A stretch of DNA of 64,000 bases, from positions 943,501 to 1,007,500 of the forward strand of contig NZ_CP088247.1 in assembly GCF_021117295.1 (NCBI RefSeq). The letters run 5' to 3'. The DNA is from Methylorubrum sp. B1-46 (GTDB lineage: Bacteria; Pseudomonadota; Alphaproteobacteria; Rhizobiales; Beijerinckiaceae). Made by a program: the position numbers and the translations under genes. Shown in pieces: positions 16,001-26,515 of this stretch (its first letter is position 1; every line of letters starts with the position of its first letter). The notes below the pieces were generated by a model. It worked only from the letters and a program-made list of their open reading frames with translations. It made no database searches and was not told the origin of the DNA.

Positions 16001-16885
16001 TCACCTGCCCGCCAAGGATGGCCGAAGCGTGACGACCCGGTCGTTGCCGGCGAGATCCCGGCCGACACGCACATCCTCGAATCCCATCGCCCGCGCGAGG
16101 TCGGTGAGCGCTGCTCCCTGGTCGTAGCCGATCTCCAGGACAAGGGCGCCGCCCACGGCGAGCAGGCCGGGCCGTCGCGCGATCCCGCGAAGAATCGCCC
16201 GGTAGGCGTCGAGGCCGTCGGCGCCGCCGTCGAGTGCGGCGTGCGGATCGTGAAGGCGTACCTCCGGCGCGAGCGTCGCGACGACGGAGGCGGCGATATA
16301 GGGCGGATTCGAAACGATCAGGTCGAATGGCCCGGTCACGGCATCGAGCCAGGAGCCGCACAGGAAGGCGGCCCTGTCGCCGACGCCGTTGCCCGCCGCG
16401 TTCCGGCGGGCGACCGCAAGTGCGCCCTCCGCCCGGTCGAGACCGATGCCGAAGGCTTTGGCGCGCTCGTGCAGCAGCGCCACGAGGATGCAGCCGGAGC
16501 CGGTGCCGAGATCGATCAGGCGAAGCGGACGATCCCTCTCGGGACACAACCGTAGCGCGGCCTCCACCACGCTCTCGGTGTCGGGCCTCGGCACCAGAGT
16601 CTCCGGTCCGAGCGCGAAGGGCAGCCCCCAGAACTCCCAGGCGCCGATAATCCGCGCCACCGGCTCGCCCGCGCACCGACGCGCCGCAGCTTCACTTAGA
16701 GCGCGTGCACCGGCCGCGCCGATCGGCTCGCGCCCGCGGAGCGAGAGGTCCAGGGCCGTAAGCGCGAGGACGTGCAGGGCGAGGAAGCGGGCATCCGTGC
16801 GCGCCTCCGGCAGGCCGGCCTCTTCGAAGACGCGGACGAGATGGCGCAGGGCGGCTTCACGGGAGAGGGTGTGATCGAAGCTCAT
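16001..16885 (-). CDS. prmC: Release-factor glutamine N5-methyltransferase PrmC
   Basis: A 294-residue SAM-dependent enzyme that methylates the Gln of the GGQ motif in release factors RF1/RF2. The AdoMet loop LIDLGTGSGCILVALL and the catalytic NPPY motif in LIVSNPPYIAAS are intact, and the N-terminal helical substrate domain (residues 1-80) is present, with the family motif VPRPDTES. ATG 16885 fits the family N terminus; an upstream start at 16924 adds 13 unlikely residues. It lies directly downstream of prfA, its own substrate gene, in the usual prfA-prmC order. Confidence 0.93.
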   Translation of the reverse strand: MSFDHTLSREAALRHLVRVFEEAGLPEARTDARFLALHVLALTALDLSLRGREPIGAAGARALSEAAARRCAGEPVARIIGAWEFWGLPFALGPETLVPRPDTESVVEAALRLCPERDRPLRLIDLGTGSGCILVALLHERAKAFGIGLDRAEGALAVARRNAAGNGVGDRAAFLCGSWLDAVTGPFDLIVSNPPYIAASVVATLAPEVRLHDPHAALDGGADGLDAYRAILRGIARRPGLLAVGGALVLEIGYDQGAALTDLARAMGFEDVRVGRDLAGNDRVVTLRPSLAGR

Positions 16886-17024
16886 GCCGGACAGCGCGGG
16901 ACGTGTCCGCGCCTTCGCCCCCATCCCGATCGGGCCCGCCCGGCTTGAGCAAACGCTCGCGGGTCTCGGGCGAGCCCGCGGCCGCGCGGGAAGTGAGTTT
17001 CGTAGCGCTCCACCCGATCAGGGA

Positions 17025-18110
17025 TCACGCCATCCCCTCAGCTGCCAGCAATTCCGCCTGATGCTCGGTGACCAGCGCGTCGATCACCTCGTCGAGTGCC
17101 GGGCCGGCCATGACCTCCTCCAGCTTGTAGAGGGTCAGGTTGATGCGGTGGTCGGTGACGCGCCCTTGCGGGAAGTTGTAGGTGCGGATGCGCTCGGAGC
17201 GGTCGCCGGAGCCGACCTGCGCCTTGCGGTCGGCGGCCCGCGCCGAATCCTTGGCCGTGCGCTCGGCGTCGAACAGCTTGGCCCGCAGCAGCGCCATGGC
17301 GCGCGCCCGGTTCTTATGCTGCGAGCGCTCCTCCTGCACGAACACCACCACGCCGGTCGGGATGTGGGTGATGCGGATCGCCGACTCGGTCTTGTTGACG
17401 TGCTGGCCGCCGGCGCCCTGCGCTCGCATGGTGTCGATCTTCAGATCGGCCTCGTTGACGACGACATCGACCTCCTCGGCCTCGGGCAGCACGGCGACGG
17501 TGGCGGCGGAGGTGTGGATACGCCCCTGCGTCTCGGTGTCGGGCACGCGCTGGACGCGGTGGGCCCCGCTCTCGAACTTGAGCCGCGAGAACACCGAGCG
17601 GCCCTTCACCTCGGCGACCACCTCGCGGTAGCCGCCGACGGTGCCCTCGCTCTCCGAGATCACCTCGACGCGCCAGCCCTTCGACTCGGCGTATTTCGCG
17701 TACATCCGGAACAGGTCGCCCGCGAACAGGGCCGCCTCGTCGCCGCCGGTGCCGGCGCGGATTTCGAGGATCGCGCTCTTCTCGTCGGCCGCATCCTTGG
17801 GCAGCAGCATGAGCTGCAGCGCGCGGTGGGCCGCCTCCATCGCTTCCTCGGCTTCGGGCTTCTCCTCGGCCGCGAGCGCGCGCATCTCGGGATCACCGCC
17901 GGGCTCGTCGATCAACGCGCGGATGCCGGCGAGGTTGGCCTCCGCCGCCCGGTAATGCTGGATCGCGGCGACGACGCCGTCGAGTTCCGACAGTTCGCGG
18001 GAGAGCTGCACGATCGTCTCGGCCTCGGCCGAGCCGTCGGCGAGCTGCGCCGTGACGAAGGCATGCCGGGCCAGGATGGCGTCGAGGCGATCGGAAGGAA
18101 TGGGGGTCAT
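17025..18110 (-). CDS. prfA: Peptide chain release factor 1
   Basis: RF1 of 361 residues (E. coli 360). It recognises UAA and UAG and triggers peptidyl-tRNA hydrolysis. The GGQ motif is intact in [19 protein letters not shown], and the sequence [20 protein letters not shown] is the diagnostic C-terminal segment. The PxT codon-recognition region appears as [18 protein letters not shown]. The frame is open far upstream (to 19661), but that part overlaps ptsP in another frame and is not coding; ATG 18110, with AGGG close upstream, gives the normal length. It sits between ptsP and prmC on the same strand. Confidence 0.95.
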   Translation of the reverse strand: MTPIPSDRLDAILARHAFVTAQLADGSAEAETIVQLSRELSELDGVVAAIQHYRAAEANLAGIRALIDEPGGDPEMRALAAEEKPEAEEAMEAAHRALQLMLLPKDAADEKSAILEIRAGTGGDEAALFAGDLFRMYAKYAESKGWRVEVISESEGTVGGYREVVAEVKGRSVFSRLKFESGAHRVQRVPDTETQGRIHTSAATVAVLPEAEEVDVVVNEADLKIDTMRAQGAGGQHVNKTESAIRITHIPTGVVVFVQEERSQHKNRARAMALLRAKLFDAERTAKDSARAADRKAQVGSGDRSERIRTYNFPQGRVTDHRINLTLYKLEEVMAGPALDEVIDALVTEHQAELLAAEGMA

Positions 18111-18181
18111 CGCCCTGACTATACTCGCGACGGATCTGACAGTTGACGGAGGTTGAAGATTCGGCCCAGCCGGACAGCGTG

Positions 18182-20473
18182 TCAGATAGGCACGCCGTTC
18201 GCCTTCGCATACGCCGCAAGCGCGGGCCGGACCGAGGCGCCGTCGGTCACGCGGGTCAGCTCGGCCTCGATCAGTTGCGAGACCTCGCCGGCATGGGCGG
18301 AGAGGACCATCGCCTTGACCGGGCCGATCGCGGCCGGTGACATCGAGAACTCGCGGAATCCGAGGCCGATCAGCGCCAGCGCCTCGAGCGGGCGCCCGCC
18401 GATCTCGCCGCAGACGGTGGCGGGGCAGCCTTGCGCGGTCGCGCGCTCGGCGATCAAGCGGAAAGCGCGCATCGCCGCCCCGCAGAGAGGATCGAAGCGG
18501 TTGGCCACGCGCCGGTTCTCGCGATCGACCGCGAACAGGAACTGCATCAGGTCGTTGGAGCCGACCGACAGGAAGTCCGCCTCGCGGGCGATCTCGTCGA
18601 TCTGGAACAGCAGCGAGGGCACCTCGACCATCGCGCCGAGGCGGCAATCGCTCGGCAGGAGGTAGCCGTGGCGGCGCAGATGCGCCTTCTCGCGCTCGAC
18701 GATGTCGCGGGCGCGGGTGAACTCCTCGACGGTGGCGACCATCGGGAACATGATCTTGATCGGGCGCCCGGCCGCCGCCTTGAGGAGCGCCCGCAGCTGC
18801 ACCCGCAGCAGCGCCGGCCGGTCGAGGCCGATGCGGATCGCCCGCCAGCCGAGCGCCGGGTTCTCCTCCTCGAGCGCCGGCATGTAGGGGAGGATCTTGT
18901 CCCCGCCGATGTCGAGGGTGCGGATCGTGACCGGCAAGTCGCCGGTCGCCGAATAGACTGCCTCGTAGAGCGTCTGCTGCTCGGCCGCCGAGGGCATCCG
19001 CTCGGCAATCATGAATTGCAGCTCGGTGCGGAACAGGCCGACGCCCTCCGCCCCGGTCTCGTGCAGATGGGTGAGATCGACCAGCAGGCCGGCGTTGAGA
19101 TGGAGGCCGATCTTGACGCCGTCGCGGGTGACGGCGGGCACGTCGCGCAGGGCCCGGTACTGCTCCTGCCGCCGGGCGCGCAGGCGCACCATCTCGGCAT
19201 AGGAGGCCTCGACCTCGGGGGTCGGCCGGATCTGGACCTCGCCGGAGAGGCCGTCGACGATGATCGCGTCGCCCGAGTCGCAGAGGCCGGTGGCGTTGGC
19301 GATCTCGCCGACCGCGGGAATGCCGAGCGCGCGGGCGACGATGGCGATGTGGCTCGTCGGCCCCCCCTCCTCCAGCACGACGCCGCGCAGGCGCGCCCGG
19401 TCGTAGTCGAGCAGTGCGGCCGGCCCCATCGAGCGGGCGACCAAGATCGCGTTCTCCGGCAACCCGTCGCCGCCGCGCCCCTCCTGGCCGACGAGGCGGC
19501 GCAGCAGGCGGTTGGCGAGATCGTCGAGGTCGTGCAGGCGGTCGCGGAGATACGGGTCGCTCTGGCGCAGCATCCGGGCGCGGTTGTCCGACTGCACCCG
19601 CTCGACCGCGGCCTCTGCGGTGAGGCCCGACTGGACCGCCTCGCGCATCCGCCGCAGCCAACCCTTGTCGTGGGCGAACATGCGGACCGTTTCGAGGATC
19701 TCGCGGGACTCGCCCGAACTGAGGCCGTCGCCGCGCTCGACCAGCTCGTCGATGGCCGAGCGCACATCCTCGATCGCCGATTCCAGCCGCTCGACCTCGC
19801 GCTCGACATTCTCGGCGATCAGCGTCTTCACGACGATGCGCGGCTCGTGCAGCACGACGTGGCCGAGGCCGATCCCGTCGGCGAGCGCGACGCCGCGCTG
19901 GCTCACCGGGCGGCGCGCGGCACTGCCGGCGCCGGGGGCCAGCGCTTGGAGTTCGCCCGAGGCGATCAGCTCCGCCAGCACCATGGCGGTGGTCTGGAGC
20001 GCCTCGATCTCCTCCTCAGAATAAACCCGGTAGGTCTTGTTCTGAACCACCAGCACGCCGAGCGTATTCCCGGCCCGCAACAGCGGCACGCCGAGGAAGG
20101 CGTGGTAGATCTCCTCGCCCGTTTCCGGCCGATACGAGAACGAGGGGTGCGACTGTGCGTCGGACAGCGCCAGCGGCTCGGCGGTCTTGGCGATCAGGCC
20201 GACGAGGCCCTCGTCGGCGCGCATACGGGTGATGTGGACCGCGTCGCGATTCAGACCCTCGGTTGCAAACAGTTCGAGGGTGTTGTCATCGCGCACCACG
20301 TAGACCGAGCACACCTCGGCGATCACGTTCGCCGCAATGAGGACGACGATCCGGTCGAGGCGCTGCTGCGGACTGACCGGCTCCGCCATGGCTTCGCGGA
20401 GCCGGCGCAGCAGCAGGCGCGGGCCTCCGGGCGCAGCGGGCATCGTGTCGTCAATCCGGGTCGGCCGGCGCAA
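18182..20473 (-). CDS. ptsP: Phosphoenolpyruvate-protein phosphotransferase PtsP (EI-Ntr)
   Basis: A 763-residue first enzyme of the nitrogen-related phosphotransferase system; it takes phosphate from PEP and passes it to NPr (PtsO). An N-terminal GAF domain (about residues 20-165, [20 protein letters not shown]) precedes the EI domains. The phospho-His motif is intact in [18 protein letters not shown], and the PEP-binding barrel has [21 protein letters not shown] and [19 protein letters not shown] domains in this family sense glutamine or alpha-ketoglutarate (known for the family). The start may be 20473 or ATG 20443. It lies 42 bases after lysC and 72 bases before prfA. Confidence 0.93.
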   Translation of the reverse strand: MRRPTRIDDTMPAAPGGPRLLLRRLREAMAEPVSPQQRLDRIVVLIAANVIAEVCSVYVVRDDNTLELFATEGLNRDAVHITRMRADEGLVGLIAKTAEPLALSDAQSHPSFSYRPETGEEIYHAFLGVPLLRAGNTLGVLVVQNKTYRVYSEEEIEALQTTAMVLAELIASGELQALAPGAGSAARRPVSQRGVALADGIGLGHVVLHEPRIVVKTLIAENVEREVERLESAIEDVRSAIDELVERGDGLSSGESREILETVRMFAHDKGWLRRMREAVQSGLTAEAAVERVQSDNRARMLRQSDPYLRDRLHDLDDLANRLLRRLVGQEGRGGDGLPENAILVARSMGPAALLDYDRARLRGVVLEEGGPTSHIAIVARALGIPAVGEIANATGLCDSGDAIIVDGLSGEVQIRPTPEVEASYAEMVRLRARRQEQYRALRDVPAVTRDGVKIGLHLNAGLLVDLTHLHETGAEGVGLFRTELQFMIAERMPSAAEQQTLYEAVYSATGDLPVTIRTLDIGGDKILPYMPALEEENPALGWRAIRIGLDRPALLRVQLRALLKAAAGRPIKIMFPMVATVEEFTRARDIVEREKAHLRRHGYLLPSDCRLGAMVEVPSLLFQIDEIAREADFLSVGSNDLMQFLFAVDRENRRVANRFDPLCGAAMRAFRLIAERATAQGCPATVCGEIGGRPLEALALIGLGFREFSMSPAAIGPVKAMVLSAHAGEVSQLIEAELTRVTDGASVRPALAAYAKANGVPI

Positions 20474-20514
20474 CCCTGGCTGGTGAGCCGTGGGGCCGAC
20501 GCCGACGAGAACGG

Positions 20515-21750
20515 TCAGGCCTGGTCGAGGCCGTATAGCGAGTGGAGCGTGCGCACGGCAAGCTCCGTGTAGGCGGCATCGATCAGGACCGAGAACTTGA
20601 TCTCGGAGGTGGTGATCGCGCGAATGTTGATACCCTTCTGCGCCAGCGCCCGGAAGGCCTTGGCTGCAACGCCCGCATGCGAGCGCATGCCGACGCCGAT
20701 CGCCGACACCTTCACGACATCGGTGGCGCCCTCGATCTGACCGAACTGGATCGTGTCGCGCTGGGCGTCGAGGATGGCGCGGGAGCGCTCGTACTCGGCC
20801 GCCGGCACGGTGAAGGTCATGTCGGTGGTCGATTGGTCGCCGGACACGGTCTGGATGATCATGTCGACATTGATGTTGGCATCCGCCAGCGGGCCGAAGA
20901 TCGCCGCGGCGATGCCGGGACTGTCCTTCACGGCGCGCAGGGTGATCTGCGCCTCGTCCTTCGAGAAGGCGATGCCGGTGATGATCTGCTGTTCCACGAT
21001 TTGGTCCTCGTCGCAGATGAGGGTGCCCGGCCGCGCGGCATCGGGGGGATCGAAGGAGGAGCGCACCGTGGTCGGCACCCGGTGCACCATGGCGAGCTCG
21101 ACCGAGCGCACCTGAAGCACCTTGGCGCCCAGAGACGCCATCTCCAGCATCTCCTCGAAGGTCACGCGCTCCATGCGCTGGGCCTTGGGCACCACGCGCG
21201 GATCGGTGGTGTAGACCCCGTCCACGTCCGTGTAGATGTCGCAGCGCTCGGCGCCGATGGCGGCAGCGATGGCGACCGCGGACGTATCCGAGCCGCCGCG
21301 TCCCAGCGTCGCGATCCGGCCGGTCTCGGCGTTCACGCCCTGGAAGCCGGCGATGACGGCGACCTCGCCGCGCTTGAAACCCTCGTCGAGGTTCTTCGGG
21401 TCGATGCCCTCGATTCGGGCCGAGCCGTGCGCGTCGGAGGTGTGGATCGGGATCTGCCAGCCCTGCCAGGAACGGGCCTTGATGCCGTCCTTGTTGAGCG
21501 CGATCGCGAGCAAGCCCGAGGTGACCTGCTCGCCGGACGCCACGACGGTGTCGTACTCCGCCGCGCCGTAGAGCGGATCGGCGTCCTTGACCCAGCCGAC
21601 CAGTTCGTTGGTCTTGCCCGACATCGCCGAGACCACGACCGCGACCTCGTAGCCGGCCGAGACCTCGCGGGCGACGTGGCGCGCCACGTTGCGGATGCGG
21701 TCGACGTTGGCGACGGAGGTGCCGCCGAATTTCATCACCAAACGGGGCAT
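20515..21750 (-). CDS. lysC: Aspartate kinase
   Basis: A 411-residue enzyme phosphorylating aspartate, the first step to lysine, threonine, methionine and diaminopimelate. The kinase domain starts MPRLVMKFGGTSVAN and includes LGRGGSDTSAVAIAAAIGA and CDIYTDVDGVYTTDPR. Two ACT domains follow (AQITLRAVKDSPGIAAAIFG; VVKVSAIGVGMRSHAGVAAK), where feedback inhibitors bind. Length and motif set match the monofunctional class common in alphaproteobacteria. It is divergent from ubiG, with 176 bases between them for both promoters. Confidence 0.95.
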   Translation of the reverse strand: MPRLVMKFGGTSVANVDRIRNVARHVAREVSAGYEVAVVVSAMSGKTNELVGWVKDADPLYGAAEYDTVVASGEQVTSGLLAIALNKDGIKARSWQGWQIPIHTSDAHGSARIEGIDPKNLDEGFKRGEVAVIAGFQGVNAETGRIATLGRGGSDTSAVAIAAAIGAERCDIYTDVDGVYTTDPRVVPKAQRMERVTFEEMLEMASLGAKVLQVRSVELAMVHRVPTTVRSSFDPPDAARPGTLICDEDQIVEQQIITGIAFSKDEAQITLRAVKDSPGIAAAIFGPLADANINVDMIIQTVSGDQSTTDMTFTVPAAEYERSRAILDAQRDTIQFGQIEGATDVVKVSAIGVGMRSHAGVAAKAFRALAQKGINIRAITTSEIKFSVLIDAAYTELAVRTLHSLYGLDQA

Positions 21751-21926
21751 GTCGCGTCCGGTCTGCTCATCCTGTCCCCACCGTCCCGGCCGCGAGGCCG
21801 GCGCGCCGCGTCACACGGAAAACAACACGGCGCGGCTGTACCGGGGATGCGCCCGGCGGGTACAAGGGCCCCCCGGCCGTGTCAATCGGACGGATGGCAG
21901 GTTGAAACGTTACGAAAGCGAGCCGG

Positions 21927-22664
21927 ATGACGGGTGCCTCGATCGACCGGGACGAAGTGGCGCGCTTCGACGCCCTGGCCGCGCGCTGGTGGGATGAGCG
22001 CGGGCCGATGGCGGTTCTGCACAAGTTCAATCCGGTCCGGGTCGGCTATATCCGCGACGAGGCCTGCCGCATCTTCGACCGCGACCCGGCCGCACCCTTT
22101 CCCCTCGAAGGGCTGACCGTCATCGATATCGGCTGCGGCGGCGGCGTGCTGTCGGAGCCTCTGGCGCGGCTCGGCGCGACGGTCACGGGCCTCGATCCGG
22201 CAACCGGCAACATCGTGGCGGCCCGCGCCCACGCCGAGGCCGAGGGGCTCGCCATCGATTACCGCGACGAGACCATCGAGGCGGTGGCGGCGCGGGGCGA
22301 GCGCTTCGACATCGTGCTCGCCATGGAGGTGGTGGAGCACGTCTCCGACCGCGCCGGCTTCCTGCGCGCCTGCTGCACCACCGTGAAGCCCGGCGGCCTG
22401 CTGTTCGCCGCCACCCTCAACCGGACCATGCGCTCCTTCGCGCTCGCCATCGTCGGGGCCGAGTACGTGCTGCGCTGGCTGCCGCGGGGCACCCACGATT
22501 GGGAGAAGTTCGTGACGCCGGCCGAACTGTCCGCCGACATCGCGGCCGGCGGCCTCACCGTCACCGACACCACCGGCGTGGTCTACAATCCGCTGGGCGA
22601 TTCCTGGCGCGCAAGCCGCGACACGGGAGTGAACTACATGGTCGCGGCCCACCGCCCCGCCTGA
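21927..22664 (+). CDS. ubiG: Ubiquinone biosynthesis O-methyltransferase UbiG
   Basis: A 245-residue SAM-dependent methyltransferase performing both O-methylations of ubiquinone synthesis. Diagnostic motifs: VARFDALAARWWDERGPM at the N terminus, TVIDIGCGGGVLSEPLARLG (AdoMet loop), GLDPATGNIVAAR, VLAMEVVEHVSDRAGF, and the C-terminal GTHDWEKFVTPAELS. Length matches the family (about 240). The stop is followed at once by a family 1 repeat. Confidence 0.94.
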   Translation: MTGASIDRDEVARFDALAARWWDERGPMAVLHKFNPVRVGYIRDEACRIFDRDPAAPFPLEGLTVIDIGCGGGVLSEPLARLGATVTGLDPATGNIVAARAHAEAEGLAIDYRDETIEAVAARGERFDIVLAMEVVEHVSDRAGFLRACCTTVKPGGLLFAATLNRTMRSFALAIVGAEYVLRWLPRGTHDWEKFVTPAELSADIAAGGLTVTDTTGVVYNPLGDSWRASRDTGVNYMVAAHRPA

Positions 22665-22743
22665 ATGTCTGTCACACATCGCGCGTAGCGCCGTGCTCGC
22701 CAGAACGAGAACGGTCGGTCATCCGGAGTTCCGTGAGGCACTC
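22665..22743 (-). repeat. ~80-bp palindromic repeat (family 1), inverted copy
   Basis: Starts immediately after the ubiG stop codon. The core GCCAGAACGAGAACGGTCGG is nearly identical to the copy at 40335-40414, and it ends CCGTGAGGCACTC. The left arm (TGTCTGTCACACATCGCG) is more diverged. Confidence 0.75.
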
Positions 22744-22804
22744 TGAACGAAGCCGGGCGGCGTTCGTTGAGGGTTTTTCGCAAGGGAAACGAGAGCCCTC
22801 GCCG

Positions 22805-23377
22805 ATGCTCGAAAAGCTGCCGCACGCTGTCGGCGAAGCCCTGTCCGGCCTCAGGGCCGGCGCGGAGAAGGCCGCGTTCCACACGGTCGCCGCGGAAGCT
22901 CCCCCGACCTTGCGCGTGACGAGCGAGGCCTTCGCCGACACGGCGCCGATCCCCGCCCGCTACACGGCGGACGGCGACGGGCTCTCGCCGCCGCTCGCCG
23001 TCGCCGGCGTGCCGGAGGATGCGGCGGCCCTGGTGCTGTTCGTCGAGGATCCGGACGCGCCCTCCCCTCACCCCCTCGTTCACCTCATCGCCTGGAACCT
23101 GACACCGGAAGACCAGGGGTTCCCGGAAGGGACCTTCGCGGGCCCGGCCGGCAACGGCGCTCGATACGATCTCGGCCGCAACTCGTTCCTGAAGGACGGC
23201 TGGCTGCCTCCGGACCCGCCGACGGGGCATGGGCCGCACCACTACCTTTTCCAGGTCTTCGCACTGGCCCGCCCCGCGGAACTGCCCGCCTCGCCGGGCC
23301 GCACCGCCCTGCTCGATGCACTCCGAGGCAACGTGATCGCCAAGGGCCTGCTGACGGGGACCTGCGAGCGTCCTTGA
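22805..23377 (+). CDS. PEBP-family protein (YbhB/YbcL type)
   Basis: A 190-residue phosphatidylethanolamine-binding-protein fold. Residues about 40-185 carry TSEAFADTAPIPARYTADGD, VLFVEDPDAPS (the ligand-pocket DPD motif), PLVHLIAWNL and GPHHYLFQVFAL, all typical of bacterial YbhB. The first 35 residues (MLEKLPHAVGEALSGLRAGA) are an extra amphipathic segment also found in several alphaproteobacterial homologues. The biochemical role of bacterial PEBPs is not settled. ATG 22805 was chosen because longer in-frame extensions run through the family 1 repeat and ubiG. Confidence 0.85.
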   Translation: MLEKLPHAVGEALSGLRAGAEKAAFHTVAAEAPPTLRVTSEAFADTAPIPARYTADGDGLSPPLAVAGVPEDAAALVLFVEDPDAPSPHPLVHLIAWNLTPEDQGFPEGTFAGPAGNGARYDLGRNSFLKDGWLPPDPPTGHGPHHYLFQVFALARPAELPASPGRTALLDALRGNVIAKGLLTGTCERP

Positions 23378-23500
23378 GCGTCTTGCGCTCAAGCCGCGCC
23401 TGCAGGCATGAGCGTCGTCGAACGCGTGCCGATGAGCCCGCCTCTCCCCGCGTGCGGAAATGAGGGGTGAGTCACGAGGTTTAAGGGAGACGGCCCCGAC

Positions 23501-24481
23501 ATGAAGGCCCTGGTGTGCAGCCGGCTCGGCGGGCCGGAGGATCTGAGCCTCGAGGATCTGCCCGATCCGGTGCCGGGGCCCGGCGAAGCGCTGGTGCGCG
23601 TGCGGATCGCCGCGCTGAATTTCTTCGACACGCTCATCATCGCCGGCCGCTATCAGGTGAAGCCGGCGCTGCCGTTCTCGCCGGGCGGCGAGGCCTGCGG
23701 CGTGATCGAGGCCCTCGGGCCGGGCGCGGAAAACTTTTCCGTCGGCGACCGGGTGATGGTCCATCTCAGCCACGGCACCGCCCGCGAGCGGATCGCGGTT
23801 CCGGCGAAGCGCCTCGCGCGGGTTCCGGAGGCGGTCTCCGACGCCGTCGCCGCCGGGCTCTCGATCACCTACGGCACGACGCTCCACGCGCTACGGGACC
23901 GCGCGGAGATCCGGCCGGGCGAGACCCTCGTCGTGCTCGGGGCCTCGGGTGGGGTCGGGCTCGCCGCGGTCGAGCTTGGCAAGCTGCTCGGCGCGCGCGT
24001 CATCGCCTGCGCCTCCTCGCCGGAAAAGCTCGAGACGGCTCGCGCCCACGGCGCCGACGACCTCGTCGACTACCGGGCGAACAATCTGCGCGAGGAATTG
24101 CGGCGACTGACCGGCGAGCGGGGAGTCGATGTGGTCTACGACGCGGTCGGCGGGGATTTCGCCGAACCGGCCATGCGCGCACTCGGCTGGAAGGGCCGCT
24201 TCCTCGTGATCGGCTTCGCCGCGGGCGAGATCCCGAAATTTCCCCTCAACGTCATCATGCTCAAGGGCATCGACGTGCAGGGCGTGCATTGGGGCGCCTT
24301 CGTCGAACGCGAGCCGGAGGCGCACGGTGCGAACCAAGCCCAGCTGCTCGCTTGGGCGGCGGAGGGCAAGCTCACCGTGAAGGTGCACGGCACCTATCCG
24401 CTCGGCGCCTACGAGGAGGCCCTCGGCGTGCTCGTCCGCCGCGAGGCAGTCGGTAAGGTTCTGCTCGACCTGGAAGGGTGA
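23501..24481 (+). CDS. NADPH:quinone oxidoreductase-type MDR protein
   Basis: A 326-residue zinc-free member of the medium-chain dehydrogenase/reductase superfamily. The GroES-like N-terminal half contains ALNFFDTLIIAGRY and FSPGGEACGVIEALGPGA; the Rossmann half has VLGASGGVGLAAVELGKLLG as the NADPH loop and VVYDAVGGDFAEPAMRALGW. The catalytic zinc cysteines of alcohol dehydrogenases are missing, as expected for the Qor group. These enzymes reduce quinones or enones; the physiological substrate here is unknown. It is convergent with ruvC. Confidence 0.88.
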   Translation: MKALVCSRLGGPEDLSLEDLPDPVPGPGEALVRVRIAALNFFDTLIIAGRYQVKPALPFSPGGEACGVIEALGPGAENFSVGDRVMVHLSHGTARERIAVPAKRLARVPEAVSDAVAAGLSITYGTTLHALRDRAEIRPGETLVVLGASGGVGLAAVELGKLLGARVIACASSPEKLETARAHGADDLVDYRANNLREELRRLTGERGVDVVYDAVGGDFAEPAMRALGWKGRFLVIGFAAGEIPKFPLNVIMLKGIDVQGVHWGAFVEREPEAHGANQAQLLAWAAEGKLTVKVHGTYPLGAYEEALGVLVRREAVGKVLLDLEG

Positions 24482-24514
24482 CCCCTCACCCGCGGTGGCG
24501 CCGCGGGCCGGCCC

Positions 24515-25084
24515 TTACTGGTCGAGCCGCGCCAGCGCCGCGGCGATGCGGGCCGCGCCCGGCCCTCCCCCGGTGGCGACGGCGTGGCGGCGGTCGAGGG
24601 CGATGGCGCCGCGGTGGCTCGCATGGGTGATGGCGATGGCGAGCGCGTCGGCCGCGTCGGCGAGCTTGAATTCCGCCTTCGGCAGCAGGAACTTCACCAT
24701 CGCCTGGATCTGCACCTTCTCGGCGTGGCCGTTGCCCGCCACGGTCTTCTTCACGAGGTTGGCGGCGTATTCCGCCACCGGCAATCCGGCGAGGGCCGGC
24801 ACCAACAGAGCGACGGCGCGGGCATGGCCGAGCTTGAGCGTGGCCTGCGCATCCTTGTTGACGAAGGTCTCCTCCACCGAGACCTCGTCGGGCGCATGGG
24901 CCGCGATGACGCGGCTGAGGCCCTCGTGCAATTCACGCAGGCGCAAGGCCAGGGGCAGGTCGCCGTCGGAGGTGACAACGCCGCAGGCGAGGTAGGACAG
25001 CTTGCTGCCCCGCGCCGTGATCAGCCCCCAGCCGGTGCGGCGCAGGCCGGGATCGATGCCGAGAATGCGGACGTCCGTGGTCAT
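24515..25084 (-). CDS. ruvC: Holliday-junction resolvase RuvC
   Basis: A 189-residue endonuclease resolving Holliday junctions during recombination. The acidic catalytic residues are visible in [30 protein letters not shown] and the C-terminal [23 protein letters not shown] 25084 matches the family N terminus ([13 protein letters not shown]); an upstream in-frame start adds 13 residues. It points away from ruvA, 0.8 kb away, with yceI in between, so the usual ruvC-ruvA-ruvB operon is broken here. Confidence 0.94.
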   Translation of the reverse strand: MTTDVRILGIDPGLRRTGWGLITARGSKLSYLACGVVTSDGDLPLALRLRELHEGLSRVIAAHAPDEVSVEETFVNKDAQATLKLGHARAVALLVPALAGLPVAEYAANLVKKTVAGNGHAEKVQIQAMVKFLLPKAEFKLADAADALAIAITHASHRGAIALDRRHAVATGGGPGAARIAAALARLDQ

Positions 25085-25173
25085 GGCCTCGGCCTCCTTC
25101 AGAGCAGCGATCCGGTACGGCACGTACCGTGAACAAAGCCTTGCCGCAAACCCTCGACCCGCGCCAGCGGCGT

Positions 25174-25803
25174 CTACTGGAGCTTGAACTCGCCCTCTAG
25201 CCGGAGCGCCACCTCGTCGCCGAGCAGCGGCAGGAAGGCGTTCACTCCGAAATCGGAGCGCTTGATCACCGTCCAGCCGTCGAATCCCACGGAGTAGATC
25301 TTGTCGACCGGGTTGACGCCCGCCTGGTTGAAGGTGGCGTCGAACGAAACCGGCTTCGACACGCCGCGCAGGGTGAGCGTTCCGTTGACCCGCGCGGTGG
25401 TCGGCCCCGTCGGCTCGATCGATTGGCTCACGAAGGTGGCCTCGGGAAACTTGCCCGAATCGAGGAAGTCCGGCGTCTTGAGGTGGGCGTTGAGCTTGTC
25501 ATTCAGCGCGTTGGCGCTGCCGGTGCCGATCTTGGCCGAGAGGGTGCTCTTGCCCGGCGCGGCGGGATCGAGGACGAGTTCGCCCGTCACATCCGTGAAC
25601 TGACCGTAATAGGTCGAGAAGCCGAGATGGTTGATCGACCAAGTGATCTTGCCGTGCGCAGGGTCGAGGCGGTAGCGCCCGGCCTTCACCTGTCCCGGAT
25701 CCTTGGTCAGGGCCGGAGGGGCCTCCTGCGCGTGGAGTCCGCCGGGCGCGGCGAGGGCGAAACCCGCCATCAGGAGGGCGGCGAGGGCGAGCGTGCGCTT
25801 CAT
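25174..25803 (-). CDS. YceI family periplasmic protein
   Basis: A 209-residue secreted protein. The signal peptide ([20 protein letters not shown], cleavage near LHAQE) is followed by the YceI lipocalin-like beta barrel: [56 protein letters not shown] and [18 protein letters not shown]. The barrel binds polyprenyl or isoprenoid chains in known structures; the cellular role is unclear. It lies between ruvC and ruvA and is divergent from ruvA. Confidence 0.9.
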   Translation of the reverse strand: MKRTLALAALLMAGFALAAPGGLHAQEAPPALTKDPGQVKAGRYRLDPAHGKITWSINHLGFSTYYGQFTDVTGELVLDPAAPGKSTLSAKIGTGSANALNDKLNAHLKTPDFLDSGKFPEATFVSQSIEPTGPTTARVNGTLTLRGVSKPVSFDATFNQAGVNPVDKIYSVGFDGWTVIKRSDFGVNAFLPLLGDEVALRLEGEFKLQ

Positions 25804-25888
25804 GCGGTCACCTTGTCGGTTGTGCCGCCAAGACGGATATGGCCTTAGGCCAAGCGCGGCAACGGACCCGAGGGAAGCTCACGCTCAC

Positions 25889-26515
25889 ATGATCGGCAAA
25901 CTCAAGGGGATCGTCGATTCCTACGGAGAGGATTTCGTGATCCTCGACGTGAACGGCGTCGGCTACGTCGTCCACTGCTCCGCCCGGACGCTGCAGCGCC
26001 TGCCTTCGCCCGGCGAGGCCACGGATCTGGCCATCGAGACGCATGTGCGCGAGGACATGATCCGCCTCTACGGCTTCCGCTCCGATGCCGAGCGGGAGTG
26101 GTTCCGCCTGCTTCAGACGGTGCAGGGCGTCGGCACCCGCGTGGCGCTCGGCGTGCTGTCGGTGCTGGAGCCATCCGCCCTCGCGACCGCCATCGCCACC
26201 GGCGACAAGGGCTCGGTCGCTCGCGCCCCCGGCGTCGGCCCGCGGCTGGCCGCCCGCCTCGTGGCGGAGCTGAAGGACAAGGCGCCTGCCTTCGCCCCCG
26301 TCGATCCCGCGCTCATGGCGCTCAGCGGCGCCATCGAGGACCGCACCGCACCGCAGCCGGTCGCGGATGCGATCTCGGCGCTGGTCAATCTCGGTTATCC
26401 CCAGGTTCAGGCCTCGGCCGCCATCGCCGCCGCCCTGAAGGGCCTGGGCGACGGTGCCGACACGGTGGAGGCCAAGACGCTGATCCGGCTCGGCCTGCGG
26501 GAGTTGGCGCGCTAG
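25889..26515 (+). CDS. ruvA: Holliday-junction DNA helicase subunit RuvA
   Basis: A 208-residue protein that binds four-way junctions and loads RuvB. Domain I begins [20 protein letters not shown] and contains [11 protein letters not shown]; domain II has the helix-hairpin-helix motifs ([38 protein letters not shown]); domain III is the C-terminal RuvB-binding part ([20 protein letters not shown]). The ATG at 25889 fits the family. No ruvB follows: the next gene is a DUF3572 gene on the other strand, so ruvB must lie elsewhere. The TAG stop merges with a family 2 palindrome. Confidence 0.94.
   Translation: MIGKLKGIVDSYGEDFVILDVNGVGYVVHCSARTLQRLPSPGEATDLAIETHVREDMIRLYGFRSDAEREWFRLLQTVQGVGTRVALGVLSVLEPSALATAIATGDKGSVARAPGVGPRLAARLVAELKDKAPAFAPVDPALMALSGAIEDRTAPQPVADAISALVNLGYPQVQASAAIAAALKGLGDGADTVEAKTLIRLGLRELAR

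Noticed and set aside
18111..19661. Upstream extension of the prfA reading frame
   Set aside because: Overlaps ptsP in another frame and has low-complexity Arg/Pro composition; normal RF1 length is reached from ATG 18110.
18431..20572. Plus-strand open frame of 713 codons opposite ptsP
   Set aside because: Antisense to a gene with complete, recognisable EI domains; no motif in the translation.
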